Assembly (NCBI GenBank): GCA_035944135.1
Contig: DASZBM010000010.1
Coordinates: 806,001 to 870,000, forward strand
From: Acidobacteriaceae bacterium
GTDB taxonomy: Bacteria > Acidobacteriota > Terriglobia > Terriglobales > Acidobacteriaceae
DNA length: 64,000 bases
Reading direction: 5' to 3'
A program made the translations under genes and the position numbers. Under the pieces are notes generated by a model, which saw nothing but the letters and a program-made list of their open reading frames with translations, was not told the DNA's origin and searched no databases. Positions 26,932-35,117 of this stretch are shown here, piece by piece (within the stretch, counting starts at the first letter, position 1; each line of letters opens with the position of its first letter).

Positions 26932-27498
26932 TTAGGCCAGCTTGCGAGAGCGCCCCTGGGCGATCTCGCGGACATGGTTGAGGAAGATCGACTTCTGCGT
27001 CGAAGTGAGATGCGCGGTGTACTTTGCGATCTCGGCGAGGAAGGGATCGGTCATGAGCACGGCGGTCTCGTCCTTGTGGCGCGTGGGCGCGTCGCGGAGC
27101 AGGGCGGAGATGTCGACCTGAAGGGCGCGGGCGAGGCGGTCAAGGGACGAGAGGGTCGGCATGGCTTTGCCGTTCTCGATCTTGGAGATGTACGTGCGCG
27201 GGACGTTCATGCGCGTGGCGAGCTGCCGCTGCGAGAGATTGCGGACATGGCGGAGATCGCGTACGGCAGAGGCGACCTGGATGCCTTCGGCTTCAGGAGC
27301 TTCGGGCTCCGCGACGAGAGCAATGGGCTGAACTTTGGGAAGCTCAGGGAGCAGAGACTTTTTGCACTTGCGGCAGATGTCGTTGGCAGTGCGGAACTGC
27401 ACAAGCTTGCAGTGATCGCAGCGAAGGACCTCGCGTTCAGCGCTGACCACTGGTTGGGTCTGGGGCGTTGGTACGGCGGGAGCCATTCCTGTAGCCAT
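26932..27498 (-). CDS. XRE-family transcriptional regulator with N-terminal zinc ribbon
   Basis: 188 aa. Cys27, Cys30, Cys42 and Cys45 (CDHC...CRKC) form a rubredoxin-like zinc ribbon. Residues ~77-133 are a classic Cro/C1 helix-turn-helix (LSQRQLATRMNVPRTYISKIENGKA). The C-terminal ~55 residues are helical. It should bind DNA as a dimer; the ribbon may sense metal or redox state or simply stabilise. No inverted operator repeat is obvious. Its 3' end lies ~220 bases upstream of uppS on the same strand. Confidence 0.85.
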   Translation of the reverse strand: MATGMAPAVPTPQTQPVVSAEREVLRCDHCKLVQFRTANDICRKCKKSLLPELPKVQPIALVAEPEAPEAEGIQVASAVRDLRHVRNLSQRQLATRMNVPRTYISKIENGKAMPTLSSLDRLARALQVDISALLRDAPTRHKDETAVLMTDPFLAEIAKYTAHLTSTQKSIFLNHVREIAQGRSRKLA

Positions 27499-27680
27499 GT
27501 TTTTGTTGTTGCGGGCGGCTGCCAGAGCGGGGCACCGCAGCGCGTCACGTCCGATAAAGAGGTGAGCGATGTGCCTACTGTGACACCCGGTGCCGGAAGA
27601 GTCAAGGGGTATCGCGGGAGATTCAGGGAGAAATACCGGAAAAAACCGGAAGCCGAACCAAGGTGGTAAATAGGAAGGGC

Positions 27681-27712
27681 AGTGGTTAGTGGTTAGTCGT
27701 TAGTGGTTAGTG
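27681..27712. repeat. GGTTAGT short tandem repeat, site 1
   Basis: About 32 bases of repeated AGTGGTTAGT units with one CGTTAGT variant precede the HD-domain gene. The first 25 bases are identical to those at 44245-44269, and a variant occurs at 28342. Confidence 0.6.
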
Positions 27713-27744
27713 TGGAGACGGTAGAGTTTTACGGTGAGGTGTGG

Positions 27745-28338
27745 ATGGCTGAACTAAGTGCGGCGAAGGCGGAAGAGTTGTTGAGGGAGTGGACGAAGAG
27801 TGAGTCGCTGGTGAAGCACTGCCTGGCGGTGGCGGCGTGCACGGAGAGCTATGGTGTGCGTGAGGCGGCAGCGATGGATTTGAGTGACGAGGCTGCGGAG
27901 AAGTTTGCGGAGAAATACAGGTGCGCGGGGCTGCTGCATGATTTCGACTATGAGCGGCATCCGACACCGGCGGAGCATCCGTTTGTGGGGGTTAATTACT
28001 TGCGAGAGAACGGGTGGCCGGAGGAGATTCTGCACGCGATTTTGGCGCACGCGGATTATTCGGGTGTGAAGCCGGAGACGCACCTGGACCGCTCGCTGTA
28101 TGCGTGCGATGAGCTGGCGGGATTTTTGACGGCGTGTGCGCTGGTGAAGCCGTCGAAGAAGATTGCGGAGGTCGAGGTTGCGGGCGTGAAGAAGAAGATG
28201 AAGGACAAGGCGTTCGCGCGGGCGGTGAAGCGCGAGGATATTACGCACGGCGCAGAGCTGCTGGGGATTCCGCTGGAAGAGCATGTCGGGAATTGTTTGG
28301 CGGCGATGCAGGCTCGGGCGGAGGAGTTGGGGCTGTGA
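27745..28338 (+). CDS. HD-domain phosphohydrolase
   Basis: 197 aa from the ATG at 27745, chosen over the upstream frame because GAGGTG lies six bases before it. His25 (KHCLAV), His65-Asp66 (LLHDFDYERHP) and the later HAILAHADY and HLDRSLYACDELAGFL segments form the HD metal site. This is the short HDIG-like group of uncharacterised hydrolases acting on nucleotides or phosphoesters. The substrate is not deducible. It is flanked on both sides by GGTTAGT-type repeats. Confidence 0.82.
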   Translation: MAELSAAKAEELLREWTKSESLVKHCLAVAACTESYGVREAAAMDLSDEAAEKFAEKYRCAGLLHDFDYERHPTPAEHPFVGVNYLRENGWPEEILHAILAHADYSGVKPETHLDRSLYACDELAGFLTACALVKPSKKIAEVEVAGVKKKMKDKAFARAVKREDITHGAELLGIPLEEHVGNCLAAMQARAEELGL

Positions 28339-28341
28339 GGC

Positions 28342-28429
28342 GAGTGGTTAGCCGTTAGTGGTTGGTGAAGAGCAAAAGTAAAAGCTTTGACGCGACGGGC
28401 GCGAAGGTTCGCAAAGGCACGCCACGGCG
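28342..28429. repeat. GGTTAGT repeat, site 2, followed by copy B of the 50-bp repeat
   Basis: 28342-28367 carries three degenerate GGTTAGT units. After a 12-base gap, 28380-28429 is the second copy of the 50-bp repeat found at 26779-26828. Both families thus meet just after the HD-domain gene. Confidence 0.55.
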
Positions 28430-28461
28430 TATGGTGGCTGGTCCCGGTCGTGAATTGGCAG

Positions 28462-28848
28462 TCAGCAGCCGCGGAGGATCAGGAGCCAGACGAGCGAGAG
28501 GACGATGGAACCGACAATGCCGAAGATGATGAGTGGCTTGCCGGTGAGTGCGGGTATGGCGGTGGAGTGGGTGGTTTCGTGAGGGGCGTCGGGGTTGTAG
28601 CGGATGGGGAAGAGTGTGCCGACGTGCATCGCTTTTTCTGAGGTGAGTTCGGCGGTGTGGAGCTCGTCGATGTTGTCGGCGTTTGGCGCCCAGTAGTTGT
28701 AGGTGATGCGGAAGTGGCGCGCGGTGGGAAGGCCGAAGGCGAGCGCGCGGCCGGCGGCGAACTCATACTTGCAGGCGGTAACGGTGGCCATTGCTTCGGG
28801 CCAGAGATCGCGAGCGGGTTGGATGAGCTTCGGCATCGAGCCGTCCAT
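28462..28848 (-). CDS. DUF3592-like membrane protein
   Basis: 128 aa. The N-terminal soluble part has the DUF3592 layout: WPEAMATVTACKYE, a Tyr-rich strand HFRITYNYW, and LFPIRYNPDAPHE, the 'V.Y.P.dP' signature. A C-terminal helix (LIIFGIVGSIVLSLVWLLIL) anchors it. The function of this domain is unknown. It follows a paralogous gene by 18 bases; two more members lie within 7 kb. A second Met at codon 5 may be the real start. Confidence 0.65.
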   Translation of the reverse strand: MDGSMPKLIQPARDLWPEAMATVTACKYEFAAGRALAFGLPTARHFRITYNYWAPNADNIDELHTAELTSEKAMHVGTLFPIRYNPDAPHETTHSTAIPALTGKPLIIFGIVGSIVLSLVWLLILRGC

Positions 28849-28866
28849 CTGCTTTGGTCGTTGTTG

Positions 28867-29157
28867 CTACTTATGGAAGCGGTTGGGGTGTTTGGGATTC
28901 CACTTGATATTGAAGGTATCGCCCGGCTGAAACGGCGGCGAGCCCGCAGAGCCTTGTTCATAGTATGAGCCGTCTTGTAGCTCTCCTCCAGCTCGGTAAG
29001 AGAATGTGACCACGTAGAAGTCGGGACCGCGTCCACCGTCGCGAAATTCGCAGGTGTAGACGGTCGCTGTGGCGGTGGGCCAGGAATCGATGCCGCGCCA
29101 GCGATAGATGAGATCAGATAGTTTTCCGAGTGGGCCGGTGGACAGTTCTTCGAACAT
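28867..29157 (-). CDS. DUF3592-like protein without membrane anchor
   Basis: 96 aa. It carries the same core (WPTATATVYTCEFRD, VVTFSYRAGGEL, DTFNIKWNPKHPNR) as the downstream gene but stops before the C-terminal helix. It is either a soluble partner or a truncated copy. The pair is 18 bases apart and probably co-transcribed. Start at MFEELS. Confidence 0.6.
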   Translation of the reverse strand: MFEELSTGPLGKLSDLIYRWRGIDSWPTATATVYTCEFRDGGRGPDFYVVTFSYRAGGELQDGSYYEQGSAGSPPFQPGDTFNIKWNPKHPNRFHK

Positions 29158-29184
29158 GGATGCGCTCAGTGGGATTCCAGCGTG

Positions 29185-29820
29185 TCACTTAATCTGTGCT
29201 GAGGTGATGCGTTGAATGTTGGCCTCGGCGAAGCAGGTGTTTGTGTTTTCGACGGTGCCGGGGAGGGCGACGGCGCGGGAGAGTTCTTCGAGGACGAGGC
29301 AGGTGAAGCCGAGGCGGGCGCCGTCGATGGCGGAGAAGCCGACGCAGAAGTCGTAGGCGAGGCCGCAGAAGAAGAGGCGGGTGAGGTTGCGCTCGCGGAG
29401 GTAGCCGGCGAGGCCGGTGGGAGTGGTGTGGTCGTCCTCGAGGAAGGCGGAGTAGCTGTCGATGTTGCGCCGGAAACCTTTGCGGAGGATGAGCTCGGCG
29501 TGGGGGATCTGGAGGCGGGTGTCGAGCTCGGCGCCGGGAGTGCCCTGGACGCAGTGGTCGGGCCAGAGGGTCTGGGTGCCGTAGGGGGCTTCGATGGTGT
29601 CGGTGAAGGGCTGCTTGCCGGCGTGGGAGCTGGCGAAGGAGATGTGGCCGAGGGGGTGCCAATCCTGGGTGAGGATGACGTGCTCGAATTTTGTGGCGAT
29701 GGCGTTGATTCCGGGAATGATGGCATCGCCGCCGGCGACGGCGAGTGAACCGCCGGGGAGGAAGTCGCGTTGCATGTCGATGACCAGAAGCGCGTCTGTG
29801 GGGGCGAGCCGAAGCGTCAT
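29185..29820 (-). CDS. pncA: Nicotinamidase / isochorismatase-fold amidase
   Basis: 211 aa, right for PncA. The catalytic triad is visible: Asp15 (VIDMQRDF), Lys114 (RKGFRRN) and Cys159 (AYDFCVG). The metal ligands are in DWHPLGH (53-59). It deamidates nicotinamide to nicotinate for NAD salvage. The gene is divergent from the exported-protein gene at 29879, with a 58-base shared upstream region. Confidence 0.93.
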   Translation of the reverse strand: MTLRLAPTDALLVIDMQRDFLPGGSLAVAGGDAIIPGINAIATKFEHVILTQDWHPLGHISFASSHAGKQPFTDTIEAPYGTQTLWPDHCVQGTPGAELDTRLQIPHAELILRKGFRRNIDSYSAFLEDDHTTPTGLAGYLRERNLTRLFFCGLAYDFCVGFSAIDGARLGFTCLVLEELSRAVALPGTVENTNTCFAEANIQRITSAQIK

Positions 29821-29878
29821 TACCTGATTGTACGGAGGGGTTATGGCTTTGGAGGGGACGCGCGGCTAGGCTGAGCGG

Positions 29879-30904
29879 GTGAATCGAGCGGGCCAGGTTC
29901 GGCGTACGGCGGCGAGAGTAGGCGTGATGGTGGCGCTGATCCTGGCGACGGCGTGTGCGTTTGCGCAGGGGCCGATGGCGATGATTTCGCCAGGCGGCTT
30001 GATGCCAAATGTAGGCCGCGTGAGCGGCATCATCGAAGACGAGCAGGGCGCGCTGATTCCGGGAGCGAAGGTGGTGCTGGTCGCGGAGGGCGAGAGCCTC
30101 AAGCTGACGAGCGGAAGTGATGGGCGGTTCTGCTTTGACGGTGTGCCCGCGGGCTCGTTTACGGTGAGGGCCAGCGAAGATGGGATGCTTGACGGTGTGA
30201 AAGAGGGCACGCTGGAGGCTGCTCAGCAGATGGAGCTGGAGCCGATGATGCTGCGTGCGGGCGCAGTGATGTCAGTGACCGCGGTGACGCAGGAGCAGAT
30301 GGCAACGATCCAGGTGCGGCAGGAAGAGACGCAGAGGATTGGCGGAATTCTGCCGAACTACTACGTGGTGTACGACGCGAATCCGCAGGCGATGACGAAG
30401 AAGCTGAAGTTTGAGATGGGCTGGAGATCGGTGTTCGATCCGGCGAATGTGCTGTTCGTGGGAGTGGTGGCCGCGGGGCAGCAGGCGGAGAATGCGTTCC
30501 CGGGATATGGGCAGGGAATGAGTGGGTACGGCAAGCGGTTCGGCGCGGGGATGGCGGACGCGACGGTGGGAACGCTGCTCGAGGGTTCGTTGCTGCCGAT
30601 GGTTTTTCGGCAGGACCCGCGGTATTTCTACAAAGGCACGGGAAGCAGGGTGAGCCGGACGTGGTACGCGCTGAAGACGACGGTAATCTGCAAGGGCGAC
30701 AACGGGCGGTGGCAGCCGGCGTACGCGAATGTGCTGGGCAGTTTTGGCTCGGGTGCGGTGAGCGGGCTGTACTACCCGGGCGGCGAAAAGGGCGGGATGC
30801 TGGTGGTAGAGAACGGGCTGAGCGCGCTGGCGTTTGATGGCTTCGCGAATGTGATGCAGGAGTTTGTGCTGCGCAGGATGACGCCGTCGCGGCGCGAGGA
30901 GTGA
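29879..30904 (+). CDS. Exported protein: carboxypeptidase-regulatory-like domain plus uncharacterised domain
   Basis: 341 aa from a GTG. Signal peptide (VMVALILATACAFAQ), then a CarboxypepD_reg/Cna-B beta-sandwich at ~45-115 (RVSGIIEDEQGALIPGAKV, GVPAGSFTVRA), then a ~180-residue domain that is paralogous to the protein at 24249-25058. Matching landmarks are GYGQGMSGYGKRFGAG, VFRQDPRYFYKGTGS, CKGDNGRWQPA and GLYYPGGEKGG. The regulatory domain is the same type that starts the TonB receptor nearby. An envelope role is inferred. Confidence 0.72.
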   Translation: MNRAGQVRRTAARVGVMVALILATACAFAQGPMAMISPGGLMPNVGRVSGIIEDEQGALIPGAKVVLVAEGESLKLTSGSDGRFCFDGVPAGSFTVRASEDGMLDGVKEGTLEAAQQMELEPMMLRAGAVMSVTAVTQEQMATIQVRQEETQRIGGILPNYYVVYDANPQAMTKKLKFEMGWRSVFDPANVLFVGVVAAGQQAENAFPGYGQGMSGYGKRFGAGMADATVGTLLEGSLLPMVFRQDPRYFYKGTGSRVSRTWYALKTTVICKGDNGRWQPAYANVLGSFGSGAVSGLYYPGGEKGGMLVVENGLSALAFDGFANVMQEFVLRRMTPSRREE

Positions 30905-30910
30905 CTTCGG

Positions 30911-31264
30911 TCAGAGGCCGAAGAGCGCGATCACGAGCAGGATGAATAGAACGGCGCCGACGCAGAACGCGGCGATGAGGAAAGCCTTGCGCTCGCGGCG
31001 CGGGTGGTTGAGGCTGTTGCGGCGCGGGTCAAGTGGATCGTACTGGACGGTGACGCGGGAGCCTTCTTTGAGTGGCCTGCTGCTGATGACATCGGTGAGA
31101 TAGAGGTCGCCTTCGACGGGGTAACTGATGGTGATGGAGTAGCGGAGGCGGTCGCGTGGCTTGAGGCGTGTGCCGTCGCGATGGCGGCCGCGTCGCTCAC
31201 AGAGTTCGACAGTCGCTTTGGCTCGCTTCCAGCTTCTGTCGCTCCTGTCGCTCTTGTCCCTCAT
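30911..31264 (-). CDS. DUF3592-like membrane protein
   Basis: 117 aa from MRDKSD. Core: KRAKATVELCERRG, RYSITISYPVEGDLY, and SRVTVQYDPLDPRR, the clearest 'VxYDPxDP' motif of the set. A C-terminal helix (FLIAAFCVGAVLFILLVIALF) anchors it. It lies eight bases after the HTH-TOBE gene, whose end supplies an AGGTG ribosome-binding site, so the two form a pair. Confidence 0.68.
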   Translation of the reverse strand: MRDKSDRSDRSWKRAKATVELCERRGRHRDGTRLKPRDRLRYSITISYPVEGDLYLTDVISSRPLKEGSRVTVQYDPLDPRRNSLNHPRRERKAFLIAAFCVGAVLFILLVIALFGL

Positions 31265-31272
31265 AGGGGCAC

Positions 31273-31686
31273 CTACACGCGAACGATCATAACCTCGGTG
31301 GATTTGACGAGGGCGGCGGCGGTTTGGCCTTTGCGGAGCTGCATCTCGCGGGCGGCGTCGGAGGTGATGATGGAGGTGATGCGCTGGTCGCCGATCTCGA
31401 TGACGACCTTGGCGAGGAGCCCGGAGATTTTGACGTCGATGATGCGGCCGACGAGTTGATTGCGGGCAGAGACGGTGCGGAAGCGGTCGCGGCTGGCCTT
31501 GGGATTGCCGGCCGGACGGGACTTCATCAGCGGCTTGAGCGAGGACTCCGGGATGCGGTGGTGGCCGCCGGGAGTTTTGATGGTGTGGATGGTGCCGGCA
31601 AGGATCCATTGCTTGAGGGTGGGATAGCTGACGCCGAGGGCGGCAGCGGCTTCGCGTGGTTTCAGCAGGATGTCGGCGGTGGGCAT
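31273..31686 (-). CDS. HTH (MerR/excisionase-like) protein with TOBE/Mop domain
   Basis: 137 aa from MPTADI. Residues ~5-50 are a MerR/excisionase-type winged helix (KPREAAAALGVSYPTLKQW, TPGGHHRIPE). Residues ~72-137 are a TOBE/Mop molybdate-binding domain (RNQLVGRIIDVKISG, SIITSDAAREMQL). This resembles the ModE principle built from another HTH, so a molybdate- or tungstate-responsive regulator is likely. No mod transporter or molybdoenzyme gene is present nearby. Confidence 0.8.
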   Translation of the reverse strand: MPTADILLKPREAAAALGVSYPTLKQWILAGTIHTIKTPGGHHRIPESSLKPLMKSRPAGNPKASRDRFRTVSARNQLVGRIIDVKISGLLAKVVIEIGDQRITSIITSDAAREMQLRKGQTAAALVKSTEVMIVRV

Positions 31687-31763
31687 CGTTCGGTCTCGGG
31701 GGAAAAGTATACGCGGGGAGTTGGCGCAGGATGTAGGCGATGCGTGATGCCAGGCGAGGCAGG

Positions 31764-31791
31764 TTGTCATCTTGCGCTTCAGATATATACG
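31764..31791 (+). promoter_or_regulatory. Weak candidate promoter for the TonB receptor gene
   Basis: TTGTCA (31764) and TATACG (31786) are 16 bases apart, upstream of the receptor ATG at 31890. The surrounding GATATATACGATTAT stretch is unusually AT-rich for this window. The match to consensus is moderate only. Confidence 0.3.
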
Positions 31792-31889
31792 ATTATCCCT
31801 AACGGTTTTTCGATTTGGATGGTCATGCGGCGATACCGTGCTGATCGTCTTCGTGAGCCTCGAAGTACCTATCCCTCCCGCAAGTTGTC

Positions 31890-34800
31890 ATGGTGATGAA
31901 AATGTCGCGACTCGGGTTCTGCTTCTCGACGTTGGTGCTGTGCTTGCTGGGTATCTCCGCTTCGGCGGGCGCGGCGCAAGTGTCTGCAAACCTCTCAGGG
32001 AGGGTTACCGACCCGAGCGGTGCGGTGGTGCAGTCCGCGGCGGTGACGGCCGTCGAAGATGAGACGGGCACTTCACGGACAACGCTTACCAATCGGGCCG
32101 GAGAGTACCAACTGGTTGAGCTTCCGGTAGGGCGCTACGAGCTTCATGTGAAGAAGAACGGTTTCGCCGAGAAGATCCGTACGGGGATTGTGCTGGATGT
32201 GGGCCAGGATGCGACGGCGGATGTGAGCCTGCAGATCGGGCAGGTGGACCAGCACGTGACTGTTAGCGATGATGTTTCGGTTGTGAACGGATCGACGCAG
32301 GATATTTCGGGCCTGGTGGGGAGAGAGCAGGTTCGGCAGTTGCCGCTTAATGGGCGAAGCTATGACCTTCTGCTGACGCTCAACCCGGGCATTGCTAATT
32401 TCACGTCGCAGAAGACAGGGGGGATTGGAGTTTCGAATTCCACGACCGGGAACAACTTTGCTGTGTCGGGGAACCGCCCGCAACAGAACATTTTTTTGCT
32501 GAACGGTGTGGAGTTTACGGGAGCGGCGGAGAACAATATGCAGCCGGGTGGGCCGAGCCAGCAGATGCTCGGAGTGGAATCGGTGCGCGAGTTCAATGTG
32601 CTGCGCGATGATTACGGGGCGGAGTATGGGAAGCGGCCGGGTGCGCAGGTGATCATTGTGACGCAGTCGGGCACGAATCGAGTGCACGGTTCGGCTTATG
32701 AGTATTTGCGTAACAACGTTCTGGATGCTCCGAACTACTTTGACCAGGGATCGGCGCCGCCGTTCCGGCGCAATCAGTTTGGGGTGTCTCTCGGCGGGCC
32801 GCTGAAGAAGGGTCGCGCTTTTCTGTTCGGAAACTATGAGGGTTATCGGCAGAGCCTGCACCAGACGTCGGTTGCGTTTGTGCCGGACCTGGCGTCGCGT
32901 GCGGCTGCCGTGGCGAGCGTGCAACCGCTGCTGAACCTGTGGCTGACGCCTTCGGCGGGTGCGCCGGACTTCAATGGCATCGCCGAGGTGTTCAGCAGCC
33001 CGGTGCAAACGATTCGCGAAGATTTTGGAACCGCGCGATTCGATCAGAGCTTCTCGACGAAGGATATGTTGTCTGCCGTTTACACGGTCGATGACGGAGC
33101 GGACAATACGGCGACGACCGCGAATCCGTACAGCACGGACATTCTCACGCTGCGTGAGCAGGTTGCGAGTGTCGACGAGACGCATGCGTTCTCGGCGGAT
33201 TTGCTGAATGTGGCTCGCTTCGGGTACTCGCGTGCAGCGTACTTCTTTACTGGCGAGCCAACGCCGGGCACGCCGGCTGCCAGTGTTCCGGGATTCATTG
33301 CTGGACGTCCGGTCGGAGCCGTTGTGGTGGGAGGGAGTGCGGCGTCGAATCCGCAGGCGCAGGTTGGGCTGGCAGGAAGCAACAACGGAAGCAATCTGCC
33401 CATCGTGCGGAATCTGTACACGTATGAAGACCGAGTGACGTGGTCGCACGGGCATCATCAGTGGAGTTTCGGAGCGTGGTTTCAGAATTTTCAATCGAAC
33501 GAGACGCTCAACCTGAGCCAGTTTGGGCAGGCGACGTTTACGAGTCTGCAGACGTTTCTGACGGGGACGACGAGCAGTTTTCTCTACAGCCCATCGCCGA
33601 CGGAGATGAACTGGAGATCGCTGTTCGGGGCGGTGCATGCGCAGGATGTGATCCAAGTGAGTCCGAAGCTGACGCTGAGGCTGGGATTCCGCGGTGAGTT
33701 TTCGACGGGATGGAACGAAGCACACGGGCGCGCCGCGAACTATACGTTCACGGGGTACACGATCTCGAGCGAGCCGCATATTGGCGATCATGCGTTCACG
33801 GTGAACAACGCGAAATTCCTTGCACAGCCGCGCGTTGGACTGGCGTGGAGCCTGCGGCCGCAGAAGACGGTGATCCGCGCGGGGTTCGGAATTTATAACG
33901 AGCTGCTGGATGACCTGGGCTACCGGATGGACCAGAACGCGCCGTTCAATCCGACGTACAGCATCGCGTCGCTTCCCGTATCGAAGTTCCCGATCGATCC
34001 GGCGTCGCCTGCAGCTTCAAATGCTTTGCTTGTGCCGGGTGGAGTGCAGCCGGATGCGAAGATGCCGACGTTGATTTCTGACTCGCTGCGGGTTGAGCAG
34101 GCGCTGACGCGGAACACATCGCTGACAGTGGGTTACGTGGGTTCCCACGGATATCACCAGCTAATCGGTGTGGATGGCAATGAGCCAGTGCCGACGATCT
34201 GCCCGGCGTCTCCGTGCCCGAGCGCGTATCCGTCGAGCTTTCCGGCGCCTTTGGCGGGGGCGGCTGTACCGGCGGGCAGTTTTTACATTGCTGCGGGAAC
34301 GCCGAAACCAACTCCGACGCTGGCGAACACGTGGACATGGTTTGCGTCGGGCACGGCGAGCTACAACTCGTTGCAGATTGATTTGAATCATCGGTTCAGC
34401 CATGACCTGGCGCTGCGTGGCGTTTATACGTGGTCCAAGGCGCTCGACGACGGAGACTCACTGAATTCAACCGCGGCGGGAAACGCGCCGGGGCTGGTTT
34501 CGAATCCTTATAACCTGCGCGCGGATTGGGGACCGGCGACCTTCGACGTTAGAGATATCGGCGTCGTGAGTGCTGTTTATGCGCTGCCGTTCGGTAACGG
34601 GAAGGCGTTTGGCAGCGGTCTGCATGGTTTCGCGAATGGTGCAGTTAGTGGATGGTCAGTCGACAGCATTGTGACCCTGCAGTCGGGGTTTCCGCTGACA
34701 CCGCAGTTGAGCTATAACCCGTCGAATAACGGGGACACGCGGAATCCAGTGAGGCCGTTCGTGAATCCGGATTTTCATGGGTCGCCGGTTATTGGTAAAG

Positions 34801-35117
34801 CGACGCAGTGGTTCAACCCAGCGGCTTATCTGGCGCCGCCGCCGAATAGCGGGTTCTATGGAAACTTGAGCAGAGATTCACTGCCGGGTCCGGGACTGGC
34901 GACGTGGGATTTTGCCGGGCAAAAAGACGTGGCCATGACTGAACGATTGACTCTGCAGTTCCGGGGAGAGATCTTCAACCTGTTGAACCGGGCGAATTTC
35001 AATACGCCGAATCTGATTGCGTTCACGCCGACGGGAGTTTCGGGGACGGCGGGCGCCATTACCAGCACGTCTACGACTTCGCGGCAGGTTCAGTTTGCAT
35101 TGAAGCTGCTCTGGTAG
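31890..35117 (+). CDS. TonB-dependent receptor, Oar-like
   Basis: 1075 aa. A signal peptide (FCFSTLVLCLLGISASAGA) is followed by a CarboxypepD_reg domain at ~30-115 (NLSGRVTDPSGAVVQSAAV, LPVGRYELHVKKNGF), then a plug (~125-245, with RQLPLNGRSYDLLLTLNPG and SVREFNVLRDDYGAEYG) and a large beta-barrel ending in the aromatic terminus QFALKLLW. This is the Oar/'carboxypeptidase regulatory-like' receptor group that is expanded in Acidobacteria and imports oligosaccharides or other large ligands using TonB energy. The substrate cannot be deduced; no carbohydrate-active genes adjoin. Confidence 0.93.
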   Translation: MVMKMSRLGFCFSTLVLCLLGISASAGAAQVSANLSGRVTDPSGAVVQSAAVTAVEDETGTSRTTLTNRAGEYQLVELPVGRYELHVKKNGFAEKIRTGIVLDVGQDATADVSLQIGQVDQHVTVSDDVSVVNGSTQDISGLVGREQVRQLPLNGRSYDLLLTLNPGIANFTSQKTGGIGVSNSTTGNNFAVSGNRPQQNIFLLNGVEFTGAAENNMQPGGPSQQMLGVESVREFNVLRDDYGAEYGKRPGAQVIIVTQSGTNRVHGSAYEYLRNNVLDAPNYFDQGSAPPFRRNQFGVSLGGPLKKGRAFLFGNYEGYRQSLHQTSVAFVPDLASRAAAVASVQPLLNLWLTPSAGAPDFNGIAEVFSSPVQTIREDFGTARFDQSFSTKDMLSAVYTVDDGADNTATTANPYSTDILTLREQVASVDETHAFSADLLNVARFGYSRAAYFFTGEPTPGTPAASVPGFIAGRPVGAVVVGGSAASNPQAQVGLAGSNNGSNLPIVRNLYTYEDRVTWSHGHHQWSFGAWFQNFQSNETLNLSQFGQATFTSLQTFLTGTTSSFLYSPSPTEMNWRSLFGAVHAQDVIQVSPKLTLRLGFRGEFSTGWNEAHGRAANYTFTGYTISSEPHIGDHAFTVNNAKFLAQPRVGLAWSLRPQKTVIRAGFGIYNELLDDLGYRMDQNAPFNPTYSIASLPVSKFPIDPASPAASNALLVPGGVQPDAKMPTLISDSLRVEQALTRNTSLTVGYVGSHGYHQLIGVDGNEPVPTICPASPCPSAYPSSFPAPLAGAAVPAGSFYIAAGTPKPTPTLANTWTWFASGTASYNSLQIDLNHRFSHDLALRGVYTWSKALDDGDSLNSTAAGNAPGLVSNPYNLRADWGPATFDVRDIGVVSAVYALPFGNGKAFGSGLHGFANGAVSGWSVDSIVTLQSGFPLTPQLSYNPSNNGDTRNPVRPFVNPDFHGSPVIGKATQWFNPAAYLAPPPNSGFYGNLSRDSLPGPGLATWDFAGQKDVAMTERLTLQFRGEIFNLLNRANFNTPNLIAFTPTGVSGTAGAITSTSTTSRQVQFALKLLW

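Noticed and set aside
26709-26975. Extension of uppS to the far upstream start
   Set aside because: The added 89 residues are Arg/Pro-rich, overlap the xre gene end and are foreign to UppS; a GTG at 26708 suits the family length better.
27681-27712. CRISPR-like array
   Set aside because: Units are only 7-10 bases, contiguous without spacers, and there are no cas genes.
21636-31889. Genomic island or prophage
   Set aside because: The region is repeat-rich and holds lineage-specific genes, but there is no integrase, transposase, phage gene, tRNA or attachment-site repeat.
32073-33791. 572-codon open frame antisense to the TonB receptor gene
   Set aside because: Arg/His-rich shadow with no motifs; the receptor has signal peptide, plug and barrel features.
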